Assembly (NCBI RefSeq): GCF_004745425.1
Contig: NZ_PGGK01000003.1
Span: 62,001 to 126,000, forward strand
Reading direction: 5' to 3'
Origin: Methanolobus halotolerans
GTDB taxonomy: Archaea; Halobacteriota; Methanosarcinia; Methanosarcinales; Methanosarcinaceae
Length of the DNA: 64,000 nt
The translations under genes were made by a program, and so were the position numbers. Position 1 is the first letter of the stretch, and every line of letters begins with the position of its first letter. Under the pieces are notes generated by a model. It was not told the DNA's origin. It saw only the letters and a list, made by a program, of their open reading frames with translations, and did no database searches. Shown here one piece after another: positions 1 to 9,455 of the stretch.

Positions 1-1365
1 ACTGCATGGGATATTGAAAGAGACAGGATAAAACTCACCATAGAGTCCGGCAGGCACGTGCGTGTACACGATGCATTGCTCCGCATGAGAAAACCCCTTG
101 CAGGAAAGCTTGGAAAAGATTTTAAGATTGGAATTCGCGGGATAGAGGTTGGCTCATATACTATTGAAGTGCCATCCGAAAAAGAACTTCCGCAGATGAA
201 GATCCCCTATGTCACCGGAATAACTTATGAGGATGGCATCATCAGGCTTGAGCTGGATGTGGATGAGGCTGCCATGTCAAACCGTGTGCCTGACAGGATA
301 CTCTCCCTGATGGAGGACAAGCTCGAGCAGCAATCCTATGGTGGAAAGACCGAACACTGGCACATTCTCTGGCAGAGCGAGAAGAAGGAGCATAATTTCA
401 CCGAGGACCCAACCAGGGCAATGATGGAAGCAGGATGGCTCAAAAGAGGTGCCAGCAGGGGGCAGTGGATTCACGGTCCGCAGTCTACCAGGATGTTCAG
501 GACTTTTGAGAGAATAGTACTTGAAGAACTGCTTGAGCCTCTGGGATACAGGGAGATGATCTTCCCGAAACTTGTTCCCTGGGAGGTCTGGCAGAAATCT
601 GGACATGCAAAGGGAGTCTATCCGGAAATATACTACGTATGTCCGCCGAAGACCCGTGATCCGGAGTTCTGGGAAGAGGTCATCGATCATTACAAGGTTA
701 CACACGAGGTCCCGACATCACTCATAAAAGAGAAGATAGGCGACCCCATCGGCGGAATGTGTTATGCACAGTGCCCTCCGTTCTGGACATACCTGCAGGG
801 AGAGACAATACCCACCGACGAATTCCCTATAAAGGTGTTCGACAGGTCAGGAACCTCGCACAGGTATGAGAGCGGCGGCATACATGGGATGGAGCGCGTG
901 GATGAGTTCCACCGGATAGAGATACTCTGGGTAGGCAACAAGCACCAGGTTCTCGAAACCGCTACACAGCTGCATGACAGATACATGCATATCTTCAATG
1001 AGATACTCGATCTTGAGTGGAGAAAGGCATGGGTCACACCATGGTTTATGGCACAGGAAGGACTAACTGGTGTTTCCGAGCAGACTGAAGCTGGCACAAC
1101 TGACTATGAAGCCGTCCTGCCATATCGCGGCGAGGACGGCGAATGGCTGGAGTTCCAGAATGTCAGTGTGAACGGTAACAAGTACCCCTCGGGATTCAAT
1201 GTCAAGTCTCAGTCGGGAGAGGAACTCTGGTCCGGATGTTCGGGTGTAGGTCTTGAGAGATGGGCTTCTGCATTCTTTGCACAAAAAGGACTTGAGCCTG
1301 GGAACTGGCCGGAAGAATTCAGGAAAAGAGCAGGGGAAATCCCACAGGGGATCAGGTTCCTCTGA
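1..1365 (+). CDS. serS: Seryl-tRNA synthetase, methanogen type (5' end missing)
   Basis: Charges tRNA-Ser with serine in the cytoplasm. The reading frame is open from base 1, so the gene begins outside the window; 454 residues are present against about 500 in the family. The body matches the rare type 2 SerRS found only in methanogens: a motif with '[12 protein letters not shown]' and a late '[11 protein letters not shown]' stretch supply the cysteines expected to bind the active-site zinc, and GVGLERW is also class II motif 3. The run '[12 protein letters not shown]' is typical of this subfamily. The GTG at base 58 is an internal valine, not a start. The gene faces the next gene convergently. 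Identification rests on remembered family motifs and is firm; which residues bind zinc is inferred from the family. Confidence 0.93.
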   Translation, partial: TAWDIERDRIKLTIESGRHVRVHDALLRMRKPLAGKLGKDFKIGIRGIEVGSYTIEVPSEKELPQMKIPYVTGITYEDGIIRLELDVDEAAMSNRVPDRILSLMEDKLEQQSYGGKTEHWHILWQSEKKEHNFTEDPTRAMMEAGWLKRGASRGQWIHGPQSTRMFRTFERIVLEELLEPLGYREMIFPKLVPWEVWQKSGHAKGVYPEIYYVCPPKTRDPEFWEEVIDHYKVTHEVPTSLIKEKIGDPIGGMCYAQCPPFWTYLQGETIPTDEFPIKVFDRSGTSHRYESGGIHGMERVDEFHRIEILWVGNKHQVLETATQLHDRYMHIFNEILDLEWRKAWVTPWFMAQEGLTGVSEQTEAGTTDYEAVLPYRGEDGEWLEFQNVSVNGNKYPSGFNVKSQSGEELWSGCSGVGLERWASAFFAQKGLEPGNWPEEFRKRAGEIPQGIRFL

Positions 1366-1425
1366 CCACTTTATTTTACAGGGTAATCCAGAAAATCCTG
1401 TACAAAAGATAAAGAAAAGGGGCCC

Positions 1426-2358
1426 TTAGTCTATTTCTATCACAACTTTACCCTTGACACTGTTGTTTCGCTGATACTCCAGAGCCTGTCCGGCTTTATC
1501 CAGGGGGAAAACTTTGTCAACATTTACTTTAATGATACCTTTATCAAAGAGCTCTGCCAGCTTTTCCAGGATTGCACTGTTGATCCGGGTGAATTGTCCC
1601 ATGGCATTTACATGATATTTATCCATCAATTCTTTGTCAGGCTCCTCGAGCATTGAAACGATGATTCCGCCTTTCTTAAGTATCCGGAATGATCTTTTAT
1701 AAGTATCTCCGCCTACAGTATCAAAAACTGCATCGTAATCATGCAACCGGTCTTCAAATCTCTCGTTCTTATAATCAATAATCTCATCGGCCCCGATTTC
1801 CTTAAGATAATCTGCTTTATCCTTTCTGGCAGTCGTTGCAACATATGCGCCAAGATATTTTGCGACCTGGATGGCAATTGAGCCAATACCACCCGAACCA
1901 CCATGTATGAGAATTTTCTGACCTTCTCTTAGATCTATCTTATTAGAGATCACATCCCATGCACTCACACCCACAAGAGGCAAAGCTGCTGCTTCTATAT
2001 TATTCGCTTTTGCCGGTTTTTTTGATATCTGCCCCGCATCGGCAGACAAATACTCTGCATAGGCCCCGGAACCACCCATCCTGACAGCACCACTGCCGTA
2101 GACATTATCGCCTTTGTCATATTCCGTTACACCTTCACCGACATCTGTAACCGTACCGGTGAAATCCCCACCCAGGGTCATAGGAGAGTTAAGTTTCTTC
2201 CCCTGACTCATGTAACCTTCGGTAATCTTCCAGTCAACAGGATTTACACCTGCTGCATGCACTTTAACAAGAACCTTACCGGAAGAAATCTCAGGCACTT
2301 TCACTTCCTGATTTATCTCTATATCTTTCCCGTATTCTTTGATCTGGACGGCTTTCAC
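1426..2358 (-). CDS. Zinc-independent MDR-family NADPH oxidoreductase (quinone oxidoreductase-like)
   Basis: A 310-residue medium-chain dehydrogenase/reductase. The N-terminal GroES-like part carries 'VKVHAAGVNPVDWKI', and the nucleotide-binding part has 'HGGSGGIGSIAIQVAK', the usual AxxGxxG-type NADPH loop. The catalytic and structural zinc cysteines of alcohol dehydrogenases are absent, so it belongs with the quinone oxidoreductase branch (NADPH-dependent reduction of quinones or enones); the true substrate is unknown. Several start codons are possible. I chose the GTG at 2358 because a GGAGG sits 8 bases upstream, although an earlier GTG at 2373 would add five residues. It stands alone on the minus strand, convergent with serS, and shows no operon partner. 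Bacterial origin is possible for this family but not shown here. Confidence 0.85.
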   Translation of the reverse strand: MKAVQIKEYGKDIEINQEVKVPEISSGKVLVKVHAAGVNPVDWKITEGYMSQGKKLNSPMTLGGDFTGTVTDVGEGVTEYDKGDNVYGSGAVRMGGSGAYAEYLSADAGQISKKPAKANNIEAAALPLVGVSAWDVISNKIDLREGQKILIHGGSGGIGSIAIQVAKYLGAYVATTARKDKADYLKEIGADEIIDYKNERFEDRLHDYDAVFDTVGGDTYKRSFRILKKGGIIVSMLEEPDKELMDKYHVNAMGQFTRINSAILEKLAELFDKGIIKVNVDKVFPLDKAGQALEYQRNNSVKGKVVIEID

Positions 2359-2556
2359 AGTCACTCCCTCCACTATTGAACAAAAATCTATTTACTTGGA
2401 TACACTTCCTGTTGACATCCCACTAATATGCCAACTCAGAAAAAACTAAGTTATCAAACCTTTATATGTTTTGCAAAGAAATCATTCGAAAGTAGGTTAC
2501 ATATAGAATATTTAATAAGCGGATATCGGGTATGCCATCCGAAAGCATCCGCAGTT

Positions 2557-3228
2557 TTATTTCCGACCGTCATCATTACAGCATTTCAGCCGCGTTTTCC
2601 GGATAATATCAATAAAGTCTTTTGTTTCTCTTTTTACATCGTCACTGCATACTATTGCTGAGATCGCCACAAGACTGTCGGCACCGCCGCGGATTACCTC
2701 CACACAGTTCTGCTTATCGATTCCGCCGATGGCAACCACCGGGATACTGATGGCATCTTTTACCTCCTGTATCCGTTGAGGACCGATACTCTCCCCGGCG
2801 TCTTTTTTGGTAGAGGTGTTGAATATGGGACTCAGACCAACATAATCCGCCCCGTTCCTTTCGGCTTCTATCGCCTCGGTGATATTATGGACAGTAAGAC
2901 CTATTATCCGGTCCTCACCTAAAAGGGATCTTGCTATGGTTATAGGCATATCGTCCTGACCTATATGAACACCGTCGGCATCAACTGCCAGAGCGATATC
3001 AACCCTGTCGTTCACAAGGAAAATAGTCTCACTGCCACATTGTTTCTTAATCTGTAAGGCTTCAAGTACCATATCCCTTGTACTACCGGATTTTTCCCTG
3101 TACTGTACGATCCTGCACCCTGCCTCAACTGCATTACCGACATCTGAAAGCGTCCCTTTTCTGGAAAGGCTTGAATCTGTCACAAGGTAAAAATCAATAA
3201 GCTCCAGCAATGATCTTTTATTGCTCAT
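2557..3228 (-). CDS. thiE: Thiamine-phosphate synthase ThiE
   Basis: Joins hydroxymethylpyrimidine diphosphate and the thiazole phosphate into thiamine phosphate. The 223-residue TIM barrel shows the family landmarks in order: 'YLVTDSS' near the N terminus, 'QYREK', '[25 protein letters not shown]', 'IGLTVHN', '[17 protein letters not shown]' and 'VVAIGGI'. The start is the ATG at 3228 with an AAAGGT box upstream; a TTG two codons earlier is less likely. It follows thiM by 56 bases on the same strand, so the two are probably cotranscribed, giving a thiazole kinase plus coupling enzyme salvage pair. No TPP-riboswitch-like leader was noticed upstream of the pair. Confidence 0.93.
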   Translation of the reverse strand: MSNKRSLLELIDFYLVTDSSLSRKGTLSDVGNAVEAGCRIVQYREKSGSTRDMVLEALQIKKQCGSETIFLVNDRVDIALAVDADGVHIGQDDMPITIARSLLGEDRIIGLTVHNITEAIEAERNGADYVGLSPIFNTSTKKDAGESIGPQRIQEVKDAISIPVVAIGGIDKQNCVEVIRGGADSLVAISAIVCSDDVKRETKDFIDIIRKTRLKCCNDDGRK

Positions 3229-3284
3229 GGTCAAACCTTTATATCATTAACTGATCCAGGAGGCGAGTATTCCTTGTAGCCAGA

Positions 3285-4070
3285 TCAGCACTCCTCAATA
3301 TTCAGCATTACCTTTGCTCTTTCATCCGAAAGTCCGAATACCTCATCGTATAAGTGCATCTTGAAAGTTCCGGGAGTCACCGACTTTTCAGCTGCCAGTT
3401 CTCCGGCTATTCCGAAATAGCACAAAGCATCCTTTGCTGCATCGCAATGATCACTGTTGATCGCGGCGAAGGAAGCTATGACAGATGCAGCCATGCACCC
3501 GGTCCCCACGATGTAACCCATTGACTCATGCCCGTTCTTTACAACAAAGGTCCTCTCACCGTCACTTATGATGTCATCCTTGCCGGTCATCACGACTACA
3601 CATGATCTTGAACCTGCAAACTTTTTTGCAAGTTGTCTGGGCTCAGCATCGATAGCCGTTGATTCAACACCCCTGGTCCGGGCATCCTCACCTGCCAGTT
3701 TTGCTACCTCGGAATAATTACCTTTAATTATGTCAATGTGAACTGAATCAAGTATCTTTGCTGCCATATCATCCCGGAACTTTGTAGCGCCGACACCTAC
3801 GGCATCAAGTAACACAGGTATCCTTTTCTCGTTTGCCGCTTTCGCAGAGATGATCATAGCATCTATTATTTCAGTAGTCAGGGTCCCGATATTAAGCACA
3901 AGTGCAGACGCGATGTTAGTCATGTCTGCGCACTCCTCCCTGGCATGGGCCATCACGGGTAGTGCACCGAATGTACGTGTCATATTCGCACAATCATAGA
4001 TCGTTACCCAGTTAGTTATATGGTGTATCAGTGGTTTTGATTCCCTAATCGTTTTAAGGGGGTCTTTCAT
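3285..4070 (-). CDS. thiM: Hydroxyethylthiazole kinase ThiM
   Basis: Phosphorylates 4-methyl-5-hydroxyethylthiazole for thiamine salvage. The 261-residue protein has the ribokinase-like fold signature of ThiM: '[20 protein letters not shown]' near residue 14, 'LVLNIGTL', '[11 protein letters not shown]', '[14 protein letters not shown]' and the C-terminal '[14 protein letters not shown]' catalytic loop with its conserved Cys-Met. I start it at the ATG at 4070 preceded by GAGGACC; the frame stays open 66 bases further upstream but that part looks noncoding and AT-rich. First gene of a thiM-thiE pair, with a TATA-like element at 4123-4132. Confidence 0.93.
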   Translation of the reverse strand: MKDPLKTIRESKPLIHHITNWVTIYDCANMTRTFGALPVMAHAREECADMTNIASALVLNIGTLTTEIIDAMIISAKAANEKRIPVLLDAVGVGATKFRDDMAAKILDSVHIDIIKGNYSEVAKLAGEDARTRGVESTAIDAEPRQLAKKFAGSRSCVVVMTGKDDIISDGERTFVVKNGHESMGYIVGTGCMAASVIASFAAINSDHCDAAKDALCYFGIAGELAAEKSVTPGTFKMHLYDEVFGLSDERAKVMLNIEEC

Positions 4071-4122
4071 TGTGGTCCTCTCTGTTATGTATAAGGAATA
4101 TAGATGGAATAGCAGATTTATT

Positions 4123-4132
4123 GCATATATGC
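4123..4132 (-). promoter_or_regulatory. Possible TATA box of thiM-thiE
   Basis: GCATATATGC lies about 55 bases upstream of the thiM start on the minus strand, a plausible archaeal TATA position. It is self-complementary, so strand is assigned only from the neighbouring gene. Confidence 0.35.
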
Positions 4133-4218
4133 TCATTTATGATATTAACGGAACTGTTACTTGTCCATGCTATTGTATCAGTGATCCATTTTAACATCTT
4201 TTAAAATTACATATATAT

Positions 4219-4234
4219 TCACAATTGTGAATGG
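4219..4234. promoter_or_regulatory. Perfect 16-bp palindrome, possible operator
   Basis: ATTCACAATTGTGAAT is a perfect inverted repeat with no spacer, in the 500-base gap between the divergent thiM and S3Ae genes. It is about 150 bases from the thiM start and 190 bases upstream of the S3Ae TATA box. The form is that of a binding site for a dimeric regulator; which gene it would serve is not shown. The rest of the gap (4133-4424) holds no gene that I can support. Confidence 0.35.
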
Positions 4235-4424
4235 ACAGGATATGTAATTTATTCATAAAATAGCTTTTTGTCAGATCAGGGAGATAAGATATTTTTTTCC
4301 TAGTGATGATATATTTCTGCTATATGGAAATTACACCAAAACTGATTAGTTTAAAGAAAACAAAAATGAGTCATATATCGGACTTGCCCGGGCATTTTAC
4401 CGGAGCAAAGAAGTAACCGATTTA

Positions 4425-4432
4425 TTTATATA
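4425..4432 (+). promoter_or_regulatory. TATA box of the S3Ae gene
   Basis: TTTATATA, preceded by an AACCGA stretch that could serve as BRE, matches the methanogen consensus. Transcription would begin near 4455, leaving a leader of roughly 115 bases before the TTG start of the ribosomal gene. Confidence 0.55.
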
Positions 4433-4569
4433 TGGACATGACTTGTATAGAGAGCCAATCTAGTGCATATATCATTTCATTATTCATACTGGGATAGCTC
4501 GTTGAACACTTATAATGATCACCTAATACTCACATATTATTTAGAATCACATTCACCTGGAGGAATTTC

Positions 4570-5160
4570 TTGGCAAAGAAAGTACAGAGAAAGTTAGACA
4601 AATGGAAGTCAAAAAGCTGGTATAATGTAGAAACACCTGAATTCATCAGCAGGACAAACATCGGAGTTACTCCTGCAGAAAATCCGGAACAGCTTATCGG
4701 TCGTGTCGTAGAAACGACCGTTGGTGAGATCGCTAACGACTTTACCAAACACAACACAAAGCTCAAACTCGAGATCAACGATGTTAACGGTGATGTTGCC
4801 AACACAAGGTTCATTGGTCACGAGATTACAACCGATTACCTGCGTTCCATTGTCAAGCGCCAGACCTCAAGGATCGATACCAACCTCGATGTAACCACAA
4901 GGGACGGATACCTCATCAGGGTCAAACCCATCTGCTTCACTGTCAAAAGGGCAAGGACAAGCCAGATAAAGGGCATAAGGGATGTTATGGACAGGATCGT
5001 AAAGGAACGCGCCGGAGAACTCACCTTCGAGCAGTTTATCGAAGAAGCGATCATGGGAAAACTCTCCGCAAACATATACAGAAATGCGAAGAATATTTAC
5101 CCGCTCAGAAGGGTGGAGATCAGGAAGACAGAAGTTAAGGCTCTTCCTGCAGCAGCTTAA
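4570..5160 (+). CDS. rps3ae: 30S ribosomal protein S3Ae (eS1)
   Basis: Structural protein of the small ribosomal subunit, the archaeal counterpart of eukaryotic eS1. The 196 residues begin '[19 protein letters not shown]' and contain the family stretches '[13 protein letters not shown]', '[17 protein letters not shown]' and '[13 protein letters not shown]'. The start is an unusual TTG at 4570, supported by an excellent GGAGGA six bases upstream and by the conserved AKK N terminus. It is monocistronic: promoter upstream, and a T-run directly after the stop codon. Confidence 0.95.
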   Translation: MAKKVQRKLDKWKSKSWYNVETPEFISRTNIGVTPAENPEQLIGRVVETTVGEIANDFTKHNTKLKLEINDVNGDVANTRFIGHEITTDYLRSIVKRQTSRIDTNLDVTTRDGYLIRVKPICFTVKRARTSQIKGIRDVMDRIVKERAGELTFEQFIEEAIMGKLSANIYRNAKNIYPLRRVEIRKTEVKALPAAA

Positions 5161-5204
5161 TTTTTTTAGATTTAAGACTTTGAGGTATCACTTATGTGGT
5201 ACCT
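5158..5204 (+). terminator. Terminator region after S3Ae
   Basis: The stop codon is followed at once by a run of seven T (5161-5167), a typical archaeal termination signal. Sixteen bases on lies a 9-bp stem (5183-5191 with 5196-5204, one G-U pair, TTAT loop), followed by another T-rich stretch near 5214. Confidence 0.5.
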
Positions 5205-5333
5205 GATATCATATTTTTCGGTTTTTCTTACTACCTGACATAGCCCACCCTCAAGTCCGATCTTTGATCACTACCAGGTAGAACTAAGGAAGGACCTTTT
5301 ATCTGAAAGGATACCACTAACGCACCCAGGCCA

Positions 5334-5384
5334 GCAGTGCTGAGAAGCTGTATAAAAAAGATGCTCAGCCAAGCGGAACACTGC
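5334..5384. other. Possible small structured RNA in a convergent gap
   Basis: Two stacked stems can form: GCAGT (5334-5338) with ACTGC (5380-5384), and inside it GCTGAG (5339-5344) with CTCAGC (5364-5369), leaving an A-rich loop and a one-sided bulge. It lies in the 300-base gap between two convergent genes, where no protein gene is evident. Whether it is transcribed is unknown. Confidence 0.2.
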
Positions 5385-5459
5385 ATTATATGAACCGGAC
5401 AGTCGCATTGTAAATGGATATACATTCAATATCCATAATCTTTAAAAAAAGGAAATATA

Positions 5460-5717
5460 TCAGGCCTCAATGTTTCTGGCTTTGCTGTCATACTCTTTCC
5501 TGATCAGCCTTGCCATCGCTTCGTTCGCATCAACGACGAACGAACCTATGTATCCGCAGTATTTACAGTGATACAGACCTTCAACTCCCCCTGCCTCATA
5601 ATAGAGATCAGTACTTCCGCAAACAGGACAGACCTGCCGGGTCCTTTCCGGATCATTGTTCTCCCCTGTGATCATCTTTTCGATCTCATCCATGTTTTCC
5701 AGATCAGGGTCTTCCAT
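5460..5717 (-). CDS. Small zinc-ribbon protein, unknown function
   Basis: An 85-residue protein with an acidic N terminus (MEDPDLENMDEIEK) and one zinc ribbon formed by 'CPVCGS' and 'CKYCGY', separated by about 18 residues, followed by a short helical tail. The ribbon resembles those of archaeal transcription and nucleic-acid-associated proteins, but I cannot assign a specific family. The start is the ATG at 5717, because GGAGGAAGG lies just upstream; the 24 in-frame residues before it look like noncoding sequence. It follows the DUF523-DUF1722 gene on the same strand with a gap of 78 bases that holds a TATTG-rich stretch, so it may be transcribed with it or from its own promoter. Confidence 0.75.
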   Translation of the reverse strand: MEDPDLENMDEIEKMITGENNDPERTRQVCPVCGSTDLYYEAGGVEGLYHCKYCGYIGSFVVDANEAMARLIRKEYDSKARNIEA

Positions 5718-5795
5718 CTTACCTTCCTCCTGTTGCCTGTCGGTCAAATACAACAAAATACAACAATATAGTATGATACCATCAAACATATGAAA

Positions 5796-6758
5796 CTATC
5801 TGAAATTCAGATTCTGGTTACCATATATAAGTTCCCGGGGGTACGGGCAGAGAAATGTTTGTTCTGAGATGTATTCAACATTGAAATGCAATGCCCAGGA
5901 CATTAGCTTTTCCTTTAACCCGGAGAGAACGGAACTATCCTCACGGTATCCCTGCAACTCCTGCAGAAAAATAAATTTATCCCTGGCATCAAGATACCTG
6001 GAGAGGTAGCCGAAGGTGTGCATCATTGCATTTATAGTGGAACCGGTTTCCGCTGGCTTTGACAATATCTTCAGCAACATATTAAGATAGGCTGCAAAAA
6101 CCTCCTCTGCAGGAAGTCCTTCCCTGTTTGCAACAACATTACCCATCAATACCATAAGATGTTTATCGCAGACCATGAACAGAAACTTGTTACGGGCATG
6201 ATATTCGATCAGCGAACGTATACTCACAGAGGAAGCCGCTTCCCGGAAGGATGACAAAGAAAATACCTTCGTCAGAAAATGATCCCTTATAACAACATCA
6301 TTGAGCTGTTCATCGTCCACTCGCGGAAGGTGAGGGTATTCCCTTACGATGGCGTCTGCAAAGAAACCGTTTTCCTGCTTATGTGACCACTCATTACTCC
6401 CTGCATCAGTATAAGCTTTGGTCGTGCCTATACCACAGGAGGGAGATCCGGATTTAAGGATGAATCCATCAAAGTCATCAAGATCTTCAAGATAGGACTC
6501 TGTAAATCTTTCCATTTCAAGTGTGATATCGATCCCTGTTGCAGGTTGAATAAGTCGTTTTTTGCCGTCAAGGACAATCCTTATCGGTCTTCTCGGAATC
6601 CCCAGCCCTACCTCACATTCAGGACAGACATCAATAAAATCCACAAACTTTTCCATGTATCCGACAAAGCTACAGGATACCATCTGTCCGTCATAGCGAC
6701 AGGGAGCAAAACCCAGGCATTTACTGACTACAATTATAGGCCGGGTAAATCGGGGCAT
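5796..6758 (-). CDS. DUF523-DUF1722 fusion protein (possible thiouracil-desulfidase-like N domain)
   Basis: A 320-residue two-domain protein. Residues 1-150 are DUF523: 'KCLGFAPCRYDGQMV', 'CPECEVGLGIPRRPI' and 'LKSGSPSCG' supply conserved cysteines thought to hold an iron-sulfur cluster; some DUF523 proteins (TudS) remove sulfur from thiouracil. Residues 170-310 are DUF1722 (YbgA-like), helical and of unknown role, with 'LIEYHARNKFLFMV' and the late 'PYPRELI'. The fusion is common in bacteria and archaea and is often linked to thiolated nucleotide or tRNA handling, but the substrate is not established for the fusion form. The start ATG at 6758 has a GGAGG upstream. No functional link to pyrK (upstream on the same strand) is evident. 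Confidence 0.85.
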   Translation of the reverse strand: MPRFTRPIIVVSKCLGFAPCRYDGQMVSCSFVGYMEKFVDFIDVCPECEVGLGIPRRPIRIVLDGKKRLIQPATGIDITLEMERFTESYLEDLDDFDGFILKSGSPSCGIGTTKAYTDAGSNEWSHKQENGFFADAIVREYPHLPRVDDEQLNDVVIRDHFLTKVFSLSSFREAASSVSIRSLIEYHARNKFLFMVCDKHLMVLMGNVVANREGLPAEEVFAAYLNMLLKILSKPAETGSTINAMMHTFGYLSRYLDARDKFIFLQELQGYREDSSVLSGLKEKLMSWALHFNVEYISEQTFLCPYPRELIYGNQNLNFR

Positions 6759-6826
6759 CTGGCAGCCTCCGTCAGAATTTGTTAATGGTCATGCCTGACC
6801 TTATTATTGATACCATTTCATAGAAC

Positions 6827-7609
6827 CTAGAATAGCTTTTTGTTGCCGCCGGGTCCTCTCATGTACTTACCGAATTCCGATCCGATAAGCTGCATCCCAT
6901 TGAACACGGGTCCGTCCTTGCATACCCTGAGGCCTTCACTGTCCATGCAACATGCACCACATACACCTATGCCGCATTTGAAATACCTGTGAAGACTGAA
7001 CTCGGCCTTCTCCAGAGAACCTTGTTTCTCCAGGATCCCGAAGACACACTTCATCATCATCTCAGGACCGCAGATGTATATCCGGTCAAATGCTGAAGAA
7101 TCGATCTCCACAAGCACGTCCGTTACAAAACCGCATCGGTGAGCGGAACCATCATCTGTTGTCAGATGAAGTCCTTTGCATGGTGTGAGCCTGTATACGA
7201 ACAGCATTTCCCCGACGTTCCGTGCCCCGAGTATCGTGGTCACAGATGCATCCTTTGACAGGGCATATTCGGCAAGCATAACAATTGCTGCAGCTCCGAC
7301 ACCTCCCGCAACAATTAGGATACGCTCATCCGGCCCCGGAAGTGTGAATCCCTTGCCGAAGGGTCCGCGAATACCAAGGTGGTCCCCTTCCCGGAGTTCA
7401 AACATCTTTGCAGTAGCGTCCCCTACTTTCTGCACAGTGACCGCGTTTTTGTAGGAGAGGGTCATCGGGATCTCATCCGTGCCCCGGACCCATACCATAA
7501 CGAACTGTCCCGGCAGTGCTTCTTCAAAGCTCCTGTCAAAGAAAAAGGTCTTTGTAGAAGGTGATTCCCTGACTATCTTTGTGATCGTAACATCAATGGG
7601 GTACATCAT
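6827..7609 (-). CDS. pyrK: Dihydroorotate dehydrogenase electron-transfer subunit PyrK
   Basis: Carries electrons from the PyrD flavin through FAD and a [2Fe-2S] cluster, usually to NAD, in pyrimidine synthesis. The 260 residues show an FAD-binding part ('MTLSYKNAV'), a nucleotide-binding part ('[19 protein letters not shown]', '[14 protein letters not shown]') and the C-terminal cluster site '[10 protein letters not shown]' plus a later Cys in 'RVCKDGPVF'. The start is the ATG at 7609, which overlaps the pyrD stop codon as ATGA and has GGAGGG before it; a second ATG follows immediately. Translational coupling with pyrD is expected. It is the last gene of the heme operon on the minus strand. 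Confidence 0.93.
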   Translation of the reverse strand: MMYPIDVTITKIVRESPSTKTFFFDRSFEEALPGQFVMVWVRGTDEIPMTLSYKNAVTVQKVGDATAKMFELREGDHLGIRGPFGKGFTLPGPDERILIVAGGVGAAAIVMLAEYALSKDASVTTILGARNVGEMLFVYRLTPCKGLHLTTDDGSAHRCGFVTDVLVEIDSSAFDRIYICGPEMMMKCVFGILEKQGSLEKAEFSLHRYFKCGIGVCGACCMDSEGLRVCKDGPVFNGMQLIGSEFGKYMRGPGGNKKLF

Positions 7610-8505
7610 TCCCTCCTGTGGGCAAGCCCTACGATATCCCCGGGGCTCCATCCCTTTTGCAGCATAAAGCTCTCGATGCCATCGGCAACATTCCTGAAGA
7701 CATCCATCCCGTCATAAACAGCGGAACCTATCTGCACTGCAGATGCACCTGCCATCATCATCTCCACGGCATCCTCCCAGCCAGAAATGCCCCCCACGCC
7801 GATGATGGGAATTTCAAGCGCCGAGTGAAGATCATAAACACATTTTATGGCAACCGGCTTTACAGCCTCTCCTGAAAGACCACCGAACACGTTACCAAGC
7901 ACCGGGTAACCGCTGTGGATATCAATAACCATGCCACGTACGGTGTTGATCGCAACGATGGCATCAGCCCCCCCTCTTTGGGCAGCTTCTCCTATACTGA
8001 CAATATCTGTTACATTCGGGGTTAGCTTTACCCATACAGGCAGATCCGTCATATCACTGACAGCAGCAGTTATCCCTTCCACTGCACAGGCATCACACCC
8101 TATGGATGCACCATAGCCCTGTGCATGAGGACAGCTAACATTGAGCTCAAAAGCATCGGGTTCCGCATCCGCCAGTCCTTCGGCAACCGTAGTAAACTCT
8201 TCTGCATTACCTCCGAATATACTGGCGATCACAGGAACACCTGCATCCTTTTTAGCTACTGCAAGCTCATATGAGAAGTCAGGATAGGAAGGATTAGGAA
8301 GACCCATTGCATTCAGAAAACCATATCCGAGGTTTATCATACCCGGGTTCTTGTGACCTTCTTTGGGATGGGGACCGATGGACTTTGTCACAACCGCACC
8401 TGCTCCCTCTTTTGCAACACGTATGAGGGAAGCGCCGGTTGTACCCATGATTCCTGCCGCCAGCATCGCAGGGTTTCTGAGCCTAAGACCTGTAATCTCT
8501 ATCAT
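7606..8505 (-). CDS. pyrD: Dihydroorotate dehydrogenase, class 1B catalytic subunit PyrD
   Basis: Oxidises dihydroorotate to orotate using FMN. The 299-residue barrel has the class 1B hallmarks: '[17 protein letters not shown]' with the active-site cysteine that replaces the serine of class 2 enzymes, '[12 protein letters not shown]', '[12 protein letters not shown]' and the phosphate-binding '[15 protein letters not shown]'. Class 1B needs the PyrK partner, which is encoded directly downstream with overlapping codons. It lies only 13 bases after hemC, so it is transcribed as part of the heme operon, an uncommon combination for a pyrimidine gene. Confidence 0.95.
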   Translation of the reverse strand: MIEITGLRLRNPAMLAAGIMGTTGASLIRVAKEGAGAVVTKSIGPHPKEGHKNPGMINLGYGFLNAMGLPNPSYPDFSYELAVAKKDAGVPVIASIFGGNAEEFTTVAEGLADAEPDAFELNVSCPHAQGYGASIGCDACAVEGITAAVSDMTDLPVWVKLTPNVTDIVSIGEAAQRGGADAIVAINTVRGMVIDIHSGYPVLGNVFGGLSGEAVKPVAIKCVYDLHSALEIPIIGVGGISGWEDAVEMMMAGASAVQIGSAVYDGMDVFRNVADGIESFMLQKGWSPGDIVGLAHRRE

Positions 8506-8518
8506 AATACCCTTTTAT

Positions 8519-9442
8519 TCAAAACATTTTATTCGAAAGCTGGCAAACCGCAAGCTGGACAAGCTCCTTTCCGCCCATACCTACAAGTTCGCTTGCAAGT
8601 GCGCGGGCATGCTCTTCGTAGTCGTCCAGAGGAATGATCTCATCGATACGCACTTCCTCGGAGCCGTCCAGAGCTAACACCTCTGCAAGGACCCGCAGTT
8701 CCTCATCGTTCACAAACTCCGTGAAAGAACCGATCGGTGCGGTGCATCCTCCTTCCACATCTGCAACCACGATACGTTCGATAGTCGTTTCTATGCGGGT
8801 TCTCCGGTGATCCAGCATCGAAGTGGCCTCTTCGGCCTCAGTCCCGGAAAGAGTTACTACAGCTATGGTCCCCTGGTTTGCCGAGGGACAGAAATTATCA
8901 GGAGGGAGCCGTTCCACATCCATCTCCCATCCCATACGCTGCAGACCGGCTTCTGCAAGCAGTATGCCGTCATAAAGACCATCGTTCAGTTTTCTGATAC
9001 GGGTATTGATGTTACCTCGCAGGTCCTGAACCTCAAGATCAGGACGGTACCGAAGTATCTGCGCACGCCTGCGCATTGAGCTTGTTCCGATCACAGCCAT
9101 TTCCGGCAGTTCATCAAGCCTTGAACCATCTGAAGTCAGGAGCACATCCAGAGGAGAATCCCTTTTCAGGACAGCCGAAGTCCTGAATGTTTCAGGCCTG
9201 ACAGTAGGGAGGTCCTTCATGGAGTGGACCGCTATGTCAACTTCACCTTCAAGCATCCTGTCATCAAGTTCGCGCACGAAGGCACCGACACCCTCCACTT
9301 CATGAAGGGGACGATCCGTGAAAGTATCACCTGTGGTCTTGATTATTTTCCTGGTAGTACTTACTCCCCTCTCCGACAACATACGTTCGATAGTCTTAGC
9401 CTGTGCGAGGGCAAGATCACTTCCACGGGTTCCTATAATCAT
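8519..9442 (-). CDS. hemC: Porphobilinogen deaminase (hydroxymethylbilane synthase) HemC
   Basis: Condenses four porphobilinogens into hydroxymethylbilane. The 307-residue sequence has 'IGTRGSDLALAQAKTIE' at the N terminus, 'HSMKDLPTV', 'IGTSSMRRRAQILRYRPDL', 'DLRGNINTRIRKL' and 'EGGCTAPIGSF', whose cysteine carries the dipyrromethane cofactor. Length and motifs are normal. It sits 13 bases downstream of hemL and 13 upstream of pyrD in the minus-strand operon. The next enzyme of the pathway, HemD, is not adjacent but lies at 58.2-59.0 kb. Confidence 0.96.
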   Translation of the reverse strand: MIIGTRGSDLALAQAKTIERMLSERGVSTTRKIIKTTGDTFTDRPLHEVEGVGAFVRELDDRMLEGEVDIAVHSMKDLPTVRPETFRTSAVLKRDSPLDVLLTSDGSRLDELPEMAVIGTSSMRRRAQILRYRPDLEVQDLRGNINTRIRKLNDGLYDGILLAEAGLQRMGWEMDVERLPPDNFCPSANQGTIAVVTLSGTEAEEATSMLDHRRTRIETTIERIVVADVEGGCTAPIGSFTEFVNDEELRVLAEVLALDGSEEVRIDEIIPLDDYEEHARALASELVGMGGKELVQLAVCQLSNKMF

Positions 9443-9455
9443 GCATATGCTCCGG

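Noticed and set aside
2428..2661. 77-codon plus-strand frame between the oxidoreductase and thiE
   Set aside because: It overlaps the thiE coding end, lacks a ribosome-binding site and has no recognisable motif.
4071..4136. N-terminal extension of ThiM from the earlier start codon
   Set aside because: The extra residues are AT-rich noise and the ATG at 4070 has the better ribosome-binding site and the conserved N terminus.
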